A stretch of 64,000 nucleotides of DNA from an uncultured Gammaproteobacteria bacterium (GTDB lineage Bacteria > Pseudomonadota > Gammaproteobacteria > Steroidobacterales > UBA11654). Under the pieces are notes generated by a model. The model searched no databases and had not been told where the DNA came from. It was given only the letters and a program-made list of their open reading frames with translations. A program made the position numbers and the translations under genes. The stretch covers positions 66,168 through 130,167 of the forward strand of contig CACDKD010000003.1 of assembly GCA_902553145.1 (NCBI GenBank), given 5' to 3'. Each line of letters begins with the position of its first letter. Position 1 is the first letter of the stretch. Shown here piece after piece: positions 48,523 to 57,861 of the stretch.

Positions 48523-48544
48523 ATCATAGACAATATTACAGCTT

Positions 48545-49981
48545 ATGAGACGTACAAAAATAATATCCACTTTTGGGCCATCCATTTCTAACCCTAAGAT
48601 CCTAAAGGAAGTTTGTAAATTCTCCGATGTGATTAGAATCAATTTAGCTCATGGCACATGGGATGAGAGTGAAGAATACAATCATAAAAAAAATATTCAT
48701 CTCATTCAGGAAATTTCAAAAGATTTGAATAAACCTGTTGGGATTCAAGTTGATCTTAGAGGCAACAAGATCAGAATCAGCGACTTTAAAAATCATTTTA
48801 TCGAGTTAGAAAATGCCTCCGAAATAGATGTCATCTTTACAGAAGAGCAAAAGACAGATAATCACGAAATCTTCATTGATGCCGATTATTGTTTTTCCAA
48901 GATTGAAGTGGGAGATAAGATCCTACTTGATGACGGTTTGATTCAGTTAATTGTTAACAAGATTGACTCTAAGAATAAGAAACTAAATTGCATCGTTGAA
49001 AACGGCGGTTTACTAAAGAGCAATAAAGGTTTTGAGGTTGAGAATAAGATAATACATCGGTCAGGACTAGGAGAAGAAGACAAAAGGGACATTAAAAAAT
49101 TGGCTGAATTAAACATCGATTGGATTGCTCTTTCTTTTGTGAATGAGGCAAGTGATGTAACACAGGCTAGAGAGGTTCTTGCTCAGATTGGTAGTCCAAT
49201 CAATCTGATTGCAAAAATAGAACGCCTTGAAGCGCTCAAACAACTATTTTGGATTATTAAAGCAAGCGATGGAGTTATGGTTGCAAGAGGTGATCTTGCA
49301 TTAGAATCTGGTCCAGGAGAGCTCACTGGTCTTCAAAAAGACATCATTAAGCAAACCGTCAAAGGAAAAAGAATTGCAATAACCGCTACCCAGATGATGG
49401 AGTCTATGATTTCAAATCCAACACCTACCAGAGCGGAAATGACAGATGTATCCAATGCCGTTTTAGACGGTACCGATGCAGTTATGCTTTCCGCGGAGAC
49501 TGCGATAGGAAAGTTTCCCATAGAGACAGTAGAAGCGATGCACGAAGTTTGTGAAGGCGCAGAGACTTATCAAGAATCCATTACAAAGAATGAAGAGTAT
49601 AAATTTTCCGAAATCAACAATATTGATGAATCCATTGCTATTAGCTCTATGAGCATTGCCAGAAATATGGAAATTAAGGCCATAGTTGCTTTGACAGAAT
49701 CTGGTTCAACAGCATTGATGCTTTCAAGATATCGAACAAATATTCCAATTTATGCCTTTACTAGAAATGAGGATACGCAAAGAAGAGTGAGTCTTTATAG
49801 AGGCGTTATTTCATATCAGTATCCATTTCTAGTCGATAGCATGGCTGAAGTAATTGAGGATGTCAGGAAAGAGCTTGTTGGTTCATCCATACTAAAAACA
49901 GGTGATCTTATAGTCATTACATCGGGTTCACCATTAAGAGTCAGCGGAGGAACAAATTCTCTTCGTTTAATTCATATTTAA
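48545..49981 (+). CDS. pyk: Pyruvate kinase (divergent)
   Basis: RTKIISTFGPSISNP; NLIAKIERLEAL signature; ATQMMESMISNPTPTRAEMTDVSNAVLDGTDAVMLSAETAIGKFP. Confidence 0.93.
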   Translation: MRRTKIISTFGPSISNPKILKEVCKFSDVIRINLAHGTWDESEEYNHKKNIHLIQEISKDLNKPVGIQVDLRGNKIRISDFKNHFIELENASEIDVIFTEEQKTDNHEIFIDADYCFSKIEVGDKILLDDGLIQLIVNKIDSKNKKLNCIVENGGLLKSNKGFEVENKIIHRSGLGEEDKRDIKKLAELNIDWIALSFVNEASDVTQAREVLAQIGSPINLIAKIERLEALKQLFWIIKASDGVMVARGDLALESGPGELTGLQKDIIKQTVKGKRIAITATQMMESMISNPTPTRAEMTDVSNAVLDGTDAVMLSAETAIGKFPIETVEAMHEVCEGAETYQESITKNEEYKFSEINNIDESIAISSMSIARNMEIKAIVALTESGSTALMLSRYRTNIPIYAFTRNEDTQRRVSLYRGVISYQYPFLVDSMAEVIEDVRKELVGSSILKTGDLIVITSGSPLRVSGGTNSLRLIHI

Positions 49982-50039
49982 AATAACATCGAAAGACCTT
50001 TTAGAAGGAAAGCATAAGTAATACAATCTCACTCTCATA

Positions 50040-51518
50040 TTGAGCAATATCGTGAAACAAAAAGTCGGAATCAGTGCAATTACAGCTTATGTCCCTTCAT
50101 ATAGAGTTGGACTGGAAGATTGGTGCAATTGGACTGATAATTCTTGGGATAAGATCAGTAGCATAATTGGTTCAGGCTTTAGAATGCTTGGACCTGATGA
50201 AAGCATTTATACTATGGCAGCAAATGCTGTCCTTGATTTAATCATTGAAAATAAAATTGAACCAAGCCAAATCGGTTTTTTAGCTCTTGGCACTGAATCC
50301 AGTACCGATAATTCTGCCGGGACAATCATCATTAAGGGAATGGTTAATGATGAGCTTAAAAATAGAGGCTTGAGCCCAATATCCAACCAATGTGAAGTTC
50401 CTGAATTTAAACAAGCTTGTTTGTCTGGAATTTATGCACTGAAAAATGCAGTTCGTTATGTCAATTCTGATGCACCTGAGAAAAAAGCAATTGTGGTTTG
50501 TTCAGATATTGCGCTCTATCAGATCGGCTCTTCAGGAGAGCCAACACAGGGGGCAGGAGCAGTTGCCACTCTGATTGAATCTAACCCCAAAATTGCCGAG
50601 GTTAATACTGCATTTTCTGGGAGTTCTTCAGAGTATCGCCAAATAGATTTTAGGAAGCCCATTCAATATCGTGCTGAAAATTTAAATGGACACTCAGCTT
50701 CAGACTTGGACTTGCCTGTATTCAATGGGAAATATTCTGCAAGTTGTTACATAGATGGAACAATCTCAGCCTTGTCTAACATGAGTCTGAATAGGGGGCA
50801 GAGTTTATCCAAATTATTAAATGAAGCAGCTGCTGTGTTTATGCATCGACCTTTTCATAAAATGCCGATGAATGCATTTTCTATTTCATACCTCTATGCA
50901 TTAGCTAATGGCGATGAAGATGACCATCAAGAATTTTATGATTTATTAGCTCAAGCAAATATTCAGCCAGAGGAGATAAAGAAAGAACTAAAAGAAAGGC
51001 CTGATCTAGTCACATTTTTGCAAACTGACATCAACAAGGAGTTGTTTCCAAAAACCAATAAGGCACTTAAATCGTTGAATAGAATAAAGCCATTTAAGGA
51101 CAAGGTATTGTCAAAAATAAAATTAGGGAATGAGCTCACAAAAGAGATGGGCAATATCTATTCCGGCTCTATATTTGCTTGGTTGGCGGCAGGCATTGAG
51201 GATTCAATGAAGAATGGTAAAGATTTGAATGGTAAGGATGGTTTATTGATTGGTTACGGAAGCGGAGATGCTGCCGAGGTTATCCCAATTTCTTTCACCC
51301 AAGACTGCTGTGATAAAGAAAGCAATATCAAATATTCTTCAGCTTTCAGTGAGCCAGTAAATCTGAATCATAAACAATACATCAAATTGAGAACAAATAA
51401 GATTCTTGAAGGTGTTGAGAGCATAAAATCAAAAGGCTTTGTTGTTAGTAAAGTTGGAAAAGAGGAATCCACTGATTTTCAAGATGCAGGAATTGAGTAT
51501 TACGAATATCTTAATTAG
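50040..51518 (+). CDS. Hydroxymethylglutaryl-CoA synthase
   Basis: GISAITAYVPSYRVGLEDW; LGTESSTDNSAG; catalytic Cys in FKQACLSGIYAL; FMHRPFHKMPMNAF. Confidence 0.88.
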   Translation: MSNIVKQKVGISAITAYVPSYRVGLEDWCNWTDNSWDKISSIIGSGFRMLGPDESIYTMAANAVLDLIIENKIEPSQIGFLALGTESSTDNSAGTIIIKGMVNDELKNRGLSPISNQCEVPEFKQACLSGIYALKNAVRYVNSDAPEKKAIVVCSDIALYQIGSSGEPTQGAGAVATLIESNPKIAEVNTAFSGSSSEYRQIDFRKPIQYRAENLNGHSASDLDLPVFNGKYSASCYIDGTISALSNMSLNRGQSLSKLLNEAAAVFMHRPFHKMPMNAFSISYLYALANGDEDDHQEFYDLLAQANIQPEEIKKELKERPDLVTFLQTDINKELFPKTNKALKSLNRIKPFKDKVLSKIKLGNELTKEMGNIYSGSIFAWLAAGIEDSMKNGKDLNGKDGLLIGYGSGDAAEVIPISFTQDCCDKESNIKYSSAFSEPVNLNHKQYIKLRTNKILEGVESIKSKGFVVSKVGKEESTDFQDAGIEYYEYLN

Positions 51519-51530
51519 TTCTTATTCTAT

Positions 51531-53543
51531 TTAATATTTCTCATACCAGTCTAAATATCGGTCTAGTCGATCCTTAATATAACTTGGCTTACTTAATCCA
51601 TGATGTTCATTTGGGTAAATAATAAGTTGTGTAGGTATTTCCAGATGTTTTAAAGCTTGATACATTTGCTCTGATCCGAGCAGAGGTACATTCCAGTCCT
51701 TTTCTCCCACTAAAAATAGAGTTGGTGTAACTATCTCATCAGCATTTAGAAATGGATGAGAAACATCTAACCAGGCATCCAAGTTGTCCCATGGGGTTCC
51801 AAGCTCAATAATATACTCCCTTATGTAGTGGTCATGCCCAAAGCCGCTTAAGATGTTTGATATTCCAGCTCCTGAAGTCGCCGCATGAAAACGATTATCT
51901 TTTGCTATAACATAATTAGTAAGCATACCTCCGTAGCTCCAACCACCGATTCCCAATTTATTTCCATCGATATAGCCAAGATCAAGTGCATAATCTAAAG
52001 CAGCACTGATATCTTTTGAATCTTCGATTCCCCATTTAGCAAAAATAGATTTTTGGAATTCAAAACCCCTTCCAGAGCTACCTCTAGGATTTGTTACTAT
52101 CACTACGTAACCTTTTGATGCAAAGAGCTGCCAATCAAAATCAAAATACCTCCCATACTGTGAAACTGGTCCGCCATGGATCCTTATTATTAGAGGATAT
52201 TTTTTCTTTGGATCAAAATTAGGCGGTTTAATCATCATCCCATTGATTGTAAGCCCATCAAAACTTTGAAAGGAAATAAGCTCTGTTGATCCAATTAACT
52301 TATTTTTAATAAATTGCTCGTTCACAGATGTAATGGCATTAATCTGATCTTCTTTTAAATGATAAATTTCGCTAGGTATGCTTGAAGTAGAAGACTGAAA
52401 GACGACCTCATTATTGATAGCAAAATAGCTTCTTGAGTAGCCAGTTAGATACATATTTTCTGGAGTTACTTTCTTAGATGAATTGTCTTGCAATGAGTAT
52501 TTCATTAGCTGACTCTTCATATCATCTTCAAGGATAAAGAAAACACTTTGCCCATCTTTTGACCATTGTGGCATGCGTGTGTTGCGGTCGAATTCTCGAG
52601 TAATAAAATCTATATCACCACTTTCCACATCGATAATAGATACTTCTTCAAGAGCATACCAAAGCATTGAATGATCGCCACCATGTAAGTATGCAATTTT
52701 CTTTCCATCAGGGCTCCACTCAGGTCTTGATGGATATTGTGTAGACAAATCTACACCATTCTTTGAAATAACTTTCCTGGGATTCTCATCCTCATTTAAG
52801 TCTTTGATAAAAATTTCCCAATTATTATGTCTGTCAAAGTCCCCTTCTTTTGTCATGTAAGCAATGCTTTGTCCATTTGGAGAGATTGAGGGATGAAGAT
52901 GATCTCTCTGCCCCGACGTTACCTGTTCCACTCTTCTAGATTTTGGATCAAATATAAACAAATGATCTCTATCGTTTCCAAGAAAACCTTCATAATCCCT
53001 TTTGAATTGATAACGATCGATAACTACTGGAGAGGGTGTTTTACTTTTATCTTTATCTTCGGATTTCATATTGCCAATAAAAGCAATCGAACTTCCATCT
53101 TCAGAAATATCGTAGTCACTGATGTTGCCATCGAAATTAGTCAGCCTTCTTTTTATCCTATTCGATAAATTTAGAGACCAAAGTTGAGTATTATTTTTTC
53201 CTGATGCCTTTTCACCAGATGAAAGGAAATAGATTGATTTTGAATCGCCTGAAAACTTGACTGATGAGAAACTAAAGCCTTTTCTCCCATTAGATCTCAG
53301 TAAAACCACTTTTTTTCCACTTTTTATGTCAAGAAGGTAAAGAGTATCCTTGAAATTATCATCTTTTTTGTTTGCCTGGCTGGTTATATATATCAGACTG
53401 TTTCCATCGTTTGAAACATCAGAGAGAGTGACGCTTTTGATGGCAAAAATATCATCAGTTTCAAATGAATCTAGAGCATACGTCGGTGAGAATAAAAATA
53501 CTAAAAGCAGGAAGACAGTTTTATTTAATCTCATAATTATCAC
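51531..53543 (-). CDS. Exported S9-family (prolyl oligopeptidase-type) peptidase
   Basis: WD40-like propeller repeats; IRIHGGPVSQYGRYFDF; GIGGWSYGGMLTNYV nucleophile elbow; NEHHGL. Confidence 0.94.
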   Translation of the reverse strand: MIIMRLNKTVFLLLVFLFSPTYALDSFETDDIFAIKSVTLSDVSNDGNSLIYITSQANKKDDNFKDTLYLLDIKSGKKVVLLRSNGRKGFSFSSVKFSGDSKSIYFLSSGEKASGKNNTQLWSLNLSNRIKRRLTNFDGNISDYDISEDGSSIAFIGNMKSEDKDKSKTPSPVVIDRYQFKRDYEGFLGNDRDHLFIFDPKSRRVEQVTSGQRDHLHPSISPNGQSIAYMTKEGDFDRHNNWEIFIKDLNEDENPRKVISKNGVDLSTQYPSRPEWSPDGKKIAYLHGGDHSMLWYALEEVSIIDVESGDIDFITREFDRNTRMPQWSKDGQSVFFILEDDMKSQLMKYSLQDNSSKKVTPENMYLTGYSRSYFAINNEVVFQSSTSSIPSEIYHLKEDQINAITSVNEQFIKNKLIGSTELISFQSFDGLTINGMMIKPPNFDPKKKYPLIIRIHGGPVSQYGRYFDFDWQLFASKGYVVIVTNPRGSSGRGFEFQKSIFAKWGIEDSKDISAALDYALDLGYIDGNKLGIGGWSYGGMLTNYVIAKDNRFHAATSGAGISNILSGFGHDHYIREYIIELGTPWDNLDAWLDVSHPFLNADEIVTPTLFLVGEKDWNVPLLGSEQMYQALKHLEIPTQLIIYPNEHHGLSKPSYIKDRLDRYLDWYEKY

Positions 53544-53568
53544 TCCAAAATAGATCCTAATATTCTTA

Positions 53569-55068
53569 CTAATCTTGTCTAAGTGTTTTTAACATGCAGA
53601 AGATGAATATTGGAAATAAGATCAGCAAAGGCGGTGACATAAGCAAGATCACATCCATAGCTATTCGATTACTGTTTATCAAGAACAAAGCCGCTGGAAG
53701 TATTGACAGCACAAATGCCCACATTAGACGATTTTTACGGGCTGGTTCAGTTTCCTCATTGGTCACTTCTTGAACATGAGACGCAAGAATATATGAGACT
53801 GAATCATAGGACGTGGCAACAAATATAATGACAATAATTGAGTATGCTAAAACGAACATTTCACCATAGGGAAGTGTCATTAGGATTTTGGTGGATGTTG
53901 CTTGGTGACCAATATCTGAAAGTATCTGCGTGACATTCATTTGACCGGTTAGCTCTAGGTTAATTGCATAATTTCCCAAGATAGAGAAAAACAAGAAGCA
54001 TCCAAGTGATCCGAAAACCAGCATTCCTAGAACCACTTCTTTTAATGTTCTGCCTTTTGAAACCCTTGCAACAAATAAACCAACTTGTGGACCTAGCGCT
54101 ATCCACCATGCCCAATAAAAAATAGTCCAAGCTTCGGCAAATTCTGAATCCTCAACAATCCCAAGGGTATTCATTGCAAAAAAGTTCTTTCCTAATTCAG
54201 ACATTGCTTGAGAAGTTAATGTGAATATTTCTCCAGCTGGACCAAGTGCCAGAACTCCCAGCAGAAATAAAAGCGAAATGATGATATTAATATTGCTAAT
54301 AACCCTGATTCCACTGTATATTCCTCGGTAAACACTGAAGGCAAATAGTCCTGTGCAGACTGCCAGCATAGATAAATCAAGATTCAGATCATGATTAATG
54401 TTTAAAAGCTCAGAGAAGCCTGCACCAATAATCGGAACATATAATCCGATTGATCCTCCAGATGCTCCAATCAAGACAAGCACAAAAATGAAATCAACGA
54501 TTCGTCCGAAAGTTGTTTTTTCTACAATATTGTTTTTCGATGTCCTTAATGCAGAACTCAATCGAAGTGATCCAATATTGTGTTTATAAAATGGGACAGC
54601 AACTGCGATTGCTGGAATGGTATACAATGCCCATCCCGTGAAACCCCAGTGAAAAACACCGTATGCAGATGCAAGATGATAGGCTCTGTCAGAGAAGGGC
54701 TCAATACCAAATAAACCCTCGCCTGCATAATACGCCCATTCAACGATCGACCAGTACAAGATACCGCCCCCAATTCCAGAGCAAAACAGCATGCATGCCC
54801 AGCTGAATAGTGAATAATCGGGTCCAATTTCATTCCCACCCAATCGATGATTGCCAAATTTTGAGAAAGCAATGTACAGCACAAAAAGCAGCATGCAGGC
54901 ACCAAATATCATGTAAGTTGCACCAAAGATATCTACAGTCAATAAGTAAGTGCTTCTGATAAAATCAGCGGATTCTTTTGGGTAAAGTGCAATAGGTGTT
55001 GCGATTAATGCAATGGCTCCCAGTACTGAGAGAGTTGTGATCTTATCGGTGCTGCTATTTTTCGTCAT
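53569..55068 (-). CDS. BCCT family transporter
   Basis: FGNHRLGGNEIGPDYSLFSWACMLFCSGIGGGILYWSIVEWAYY; HWGFTGWALYTIPAIA; WTIFYWAWWIALGPQVGLFVARVSKGRTLKEVVLG. Confidence 0.95.
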   Translation of the reverse strand: MTKNSSTDKITTLSVLGAIALIATPIALYPKESADFIRSTYLLTVDIFGATYMIFGACMLLFVLYIAFSKFGNHRLGGNEIGPDYSLFSWACMLFCSGIGGGILYWSIVEWAYYAGEGLFGIEPFSDRAYHLASAYGVFHWGFTGWALYTIPAIAVAVPFYKHNIGSLRLSSALRTSKNNIVEKTTFGRIVDFIFVLVLIGASGGSIGLYVPIIGAGFSELLNINHDLNLDLSMLAVCTGLFAFSVYRGIYSGIRVISNINIIISLLFLLGVLALGPAGEIFTLTSQAMSELGKNFFAMNTLGIVEDSEFAEAWTIFYWAWWIALGPQVGLFVARVSKGRTLKEVVLGMLVFGSLGCFLFFSILGNYAINLELTGQMNVTQILSDIGHQATSTKILMTLPYGEMFVLAYSIIVIIFVATSYDSVSYILASHVQEVTNEETEPARKNRLMWAFVLSILPAALFLINSNRIAMDVILLMSPPLLILFPIFIFCMLKTLRQD

Positions 55069-55189
55069 CTATAGCTAATTCGGACTCTGCGTAATTTTTC
55101 GCCATTTCACCAACCAAGAAAAATTCAAAGGTTGTCAGAACAACAAAAATTAAAAAAAATACACTCAAGGTAACGATAATTTCTCTCAC
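55055..55189 (-). CDS. Small membrane protein (44 aa, GTG start), not in the supplied ORF track
   Basis: Manual translation VREIIVTLSVFFLIFVVLTTFEFFLVGEMAKNYAESELAIDDEK*; 14-nt overlap with the BCCT start. Confidence 0.45.
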   Translation of the reverse strand: MREIIVTLSVFFLIFVVLTTFEFFLVGEMAKNYAESELAIDDEK

Positions 55190-55284
55190 TTTTTACTCGC
55201 GATAAATTGTTAAATACAGTGTCTTTGTGTCAAGACATAAGAAGTGTATCATATAGGATTCTGACCTCAATTTTAATTAGATAT

Positions 55285-56091
55285 ATGAGCACACCAAAGG
55301 ACATTGACAGAAGCAAGGGTAAGCTTCCACAAAAAGAAAAAGGATCTTTGACCCCAATCATGATTTCTACAATCGAGGAGGCAAGAAGGCATCAGCTTGA
55401 AAGATTGGCGGCCTCATTCAGACTGTTTGCATATTATGGGTTTGATGAAGGCTTGGCTGGGCATATTACACTCAGGGATCCAGAGTTTCAGGATCACTTT
55501 TGGGTTAATCCGCTTGGAATGAACTTTGCACATATCACAGTTTCAGATTTATTATTGGTCAAGGAAGATGGCGAGATCATTCAAGGCGAAAGACCAATTA
55601 ATCCAGCTGCTTTCTTCATTCATTCAGCGATCCATGCAGCCAGACCAGATGTAAATTCAGCAGCACATGCCCACTCTATATATGGGAGAACTTTCTCGAC
55701 ATTAGGAAAGGCATTGGATCCCATCACCCAAGATGCAGCGATGTTCTATGAAGAGCAATCCCTTTATTCCGATTATGGCGGAGTGGCATTTGATAAAGGG
55801 GAGGGCGAAGAAATAGCCAAAGCACTCGGTGAAAAAAGAACTGCAATATTGCAAAATCATGGATTATTAACCACTGGTCAAACCGTAGATGTGGCCACCT
55901 GGTTGTTTATTTCCATGGACAAATGCTGCCAAAGCCAGTTATTGGCAGAAGCGTCTGGAAAACCAATTATCATTCCGGATGAAATGGCAGAGCATGCTAA
56001 AAAACAGGCGGGAACGGACCTGATTCTTTGGGCAAGCTTTCAACCTCTTTACGATCTTATTTATGAATTATCACCAGATTTTTTGGATTAA
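55285..56091 (+). CDS. Class II aldolase/adducin family protein
   Basis: LAGHITLRDPE; HSAIHAARPDVNSAAHAHSIYGRTFS; ILQNHGLLTTGQTV; start moved to internal ATG. Confidence 0.93.
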   Translation: MSTPKDIDRSKGKLPQKEKGSLTPIMISTIEEARRHQLERLAASFRLFAYYGFDEGLAGHITLRDPEFQDHFWVNPLGMNFAHITVSDLLLVKEDGEIIQGERPINPAAFFIHSAIHAARPDVNSAAHAHSIYGRTFSTLGKALDPITQDAAMFYEEQSLYSDYGGVAFDKGEGEEIAKALGEKRTAILQNHGLLTTGQTVDVATWLFISMDKCCQSQLLAEASGKPIIIPDEMAEHAKKQAGTDLILWASFQPLYDLIYELSPDFLD

Positions 56092-56094
56092 AAG

Positions 56095-57495
56095 ATGCAG
56101 CAAACATTAGAGAAGCAAAAAATTCAGTCTAGACGACAAATCTATCCAAGCCTATCCATCAGAACAGATCGGCTTGATCGAATGCTCGATATGATGCTCG
56201 AATATCAAACAAGAATACCCGAAGCATTATCAGAAGATTTTGGTCACCGACCCGAAATGCTAACGAAATTTGCTGAACTAGCAGCTACATTCGATTCAAT
56301 ACACTTTATCAAGAAAAATCTAAAATCTTGGATGAAGCCAGAGAGAAGGAAGGCAACTCCTCCATTTAACTTATTTGGCGCTAAGGCTTACATCCAATAT
56401 CAGCCCGTAGGTGTTGTAGGGATCATAAGTCCATGGAATTATCCATTTAATTTAACTTTTGGCCCACTTGCAGTGGTTCTTGCTGCAGGCAATAGAGCAA
56501 TGATAAAACCATCCGAATATACACCAAGATCATCCAGCTTAATGAAATCCATGATTAATAAATATTTTGATGCTGATGAAGTTGAGGTATTTCCTGGAGA
56601 TGCTTCTGTTGGCCAAGAATTTAGTTCACTGCATTTTGATCACCTTTTATTTACTGGTTCTACCTCGGTTGCAAAAAAAGTCATGGAAGCTGCATCAAAA
56701 AATTTAGTGCCTGTAACACTAGAACTGGGCGGCAAATCACCAGCAATCATTGGTGAAAGCGCAGACTTAAAGAAAGCATCGGATAGAATCTGGAATGGAA
56801 AATTGATGAATGCAGGACAAACTTGTATTGCACCCGATTATGTCTATGTCAAAGAAGAGGTTCTTGGAGATTGGATGGAGGCAACTAACAATTCTATCTC
56901 ATTAATGTACCCCTCTATTTTTGATAATGACGATTACACGTCAGTGGTTAATGAAGGACATTATGCAAGACTTGATGGCTATATTGAGGATGCAAAAAAT
57001 AAGGGGGCTAATGTCATAGAGATCAATCCAGCAAACGAGTCAGAAAAATCCCACAATAAAATGATGCCCACAATTGTTCTTAATGCAACCGATGATATGT
57101 TGGTGATGCAGGAGGAAATATTTGGTCCGATTATGCCAGTGAAAACTTACAATCAAATTGATGAAGTTGTTGATTACATCAATTTGCATGAAAGACCGCT
57201 TGGGCTTTATTATTTTGGAAATAAAAAGAGCGAAGAAGAATTTGTTATGTCTAATACTGTTTCTGGCGGTGCTGCACTCAATGATGTTATTTTTCAATTT
57301 ATACAGGATGATCTTCCTTTTGGAGGCATTGGTCCAAGTGGAATGGGAAATTACCATGGGATTGAGGGTTTTAGAACCTTTTCTCATGCAAGAGGGGTTT
57401 ATAAACAAACATCGTTTGAGACTGTTTTGAAGCTGATGCGACCACCGTTTGGTAAATTAGTTGATCAAATTGTTTCAACCAAGATAAAAAAGTAA
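56095..57495 (+). CDS. Aldehyde dehydrogenase family protein (coniferyl aldehyde dehydrogenase-like)
   Basis: GIISPWNYPFNLTFGPL; LELGGKSPAI; NAGQTCIAPDYVYV; EEIFGPIMPV. Confidence 0.94.
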   Translation: MQQTLEKQKIQSRRQIYPSLSIRTDRLDRMLDMMLEYQTRIPEALSEDFGHRPEMLTKFAELAATFDSIHFIKKNLKSWMKPERRKATPPFNLFGAKAYIQYQPVGVVGIISPWNYPFNLTFGPLAVVLAAGNRAMIKPSEYTPRSSSLMKSMINKYFDADEVEVFPGDASVGQEFSSLHFDHLLFTGSTSVAKKVMEAASKNLVPVTLELGGKSPAIIGESADLKKASDRIWNGKLMNAGQTCIAPDYVYVKEEVLGDWMEATNNSISLMYPSIFDNDDYTSVVNEGHYARLDGYIEDAKNKGANVIEINPANESEKSHNKMMPTIVLNATDDMLVMQEEIFGPIMPVKTYNQIDEVVDYINLHERPLGLYYFGNKKSEEEFVMSNTVSGGAALNDVIFQFIQDDLPFGGIGPSGMGNYHGIEGFRTFSHARGVYKQTSFETVLKLMRPPFGKLVDQIVSTKIKK

Positions 57496-57861
57496 TTGAG
57501 CCTAACTATTAATTCACTCATAAAAGAAAAAATACATGATCTGGGCATCGATGTAATCGATAGGCATATCTTTCTTTGCGCAGATCAAACTGAACCAAAG
57601 TGTGCACCCAAGAGAAAAACGTTGGAATCCTGGGATTTTCTCAAGGCAAGACTTGCAGAGTTGGAGATTGATAATCGAGGCGGCATTTACCGATCAAAAG
57701 TTAATTGCCTAAGGGTTTGCTCGAATGGTCCAATCGCAGTTGTTTATCCAGATGCTGTCTGGTATCAAAACTGCACTCCTGATGTTTTAGAAATAATCAT
57801 CCAAGAGCATCTGATAGAGGGCAGAATTGTTGATGAGTATGTTATTTCAAAGCCGAGTTAA
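57496..57861 (+). CDS. Thioredoxin-like (2Fe-2S) ferredoxin family protein
   Basis: [55 protein letters not shown]. Confidence 0.9.
   Translation: MSLTINSLIKEKIHDLGIDVIDRHIFLCADQTEPKCAPKRKTLESWDFLKARLAELEIDNRGGIYRSKVNCLRVCSNGPIAVVYPDAVWYQNCTPDVLEIIIQEHLIEGRIVDEYVISKPS

Noticed and set aside
57040-57408. 122-aa minus-strand ORF opposite aldehyde dehydrogenase
   Set aside because: Antisense to conserved active-site-containing sequence.
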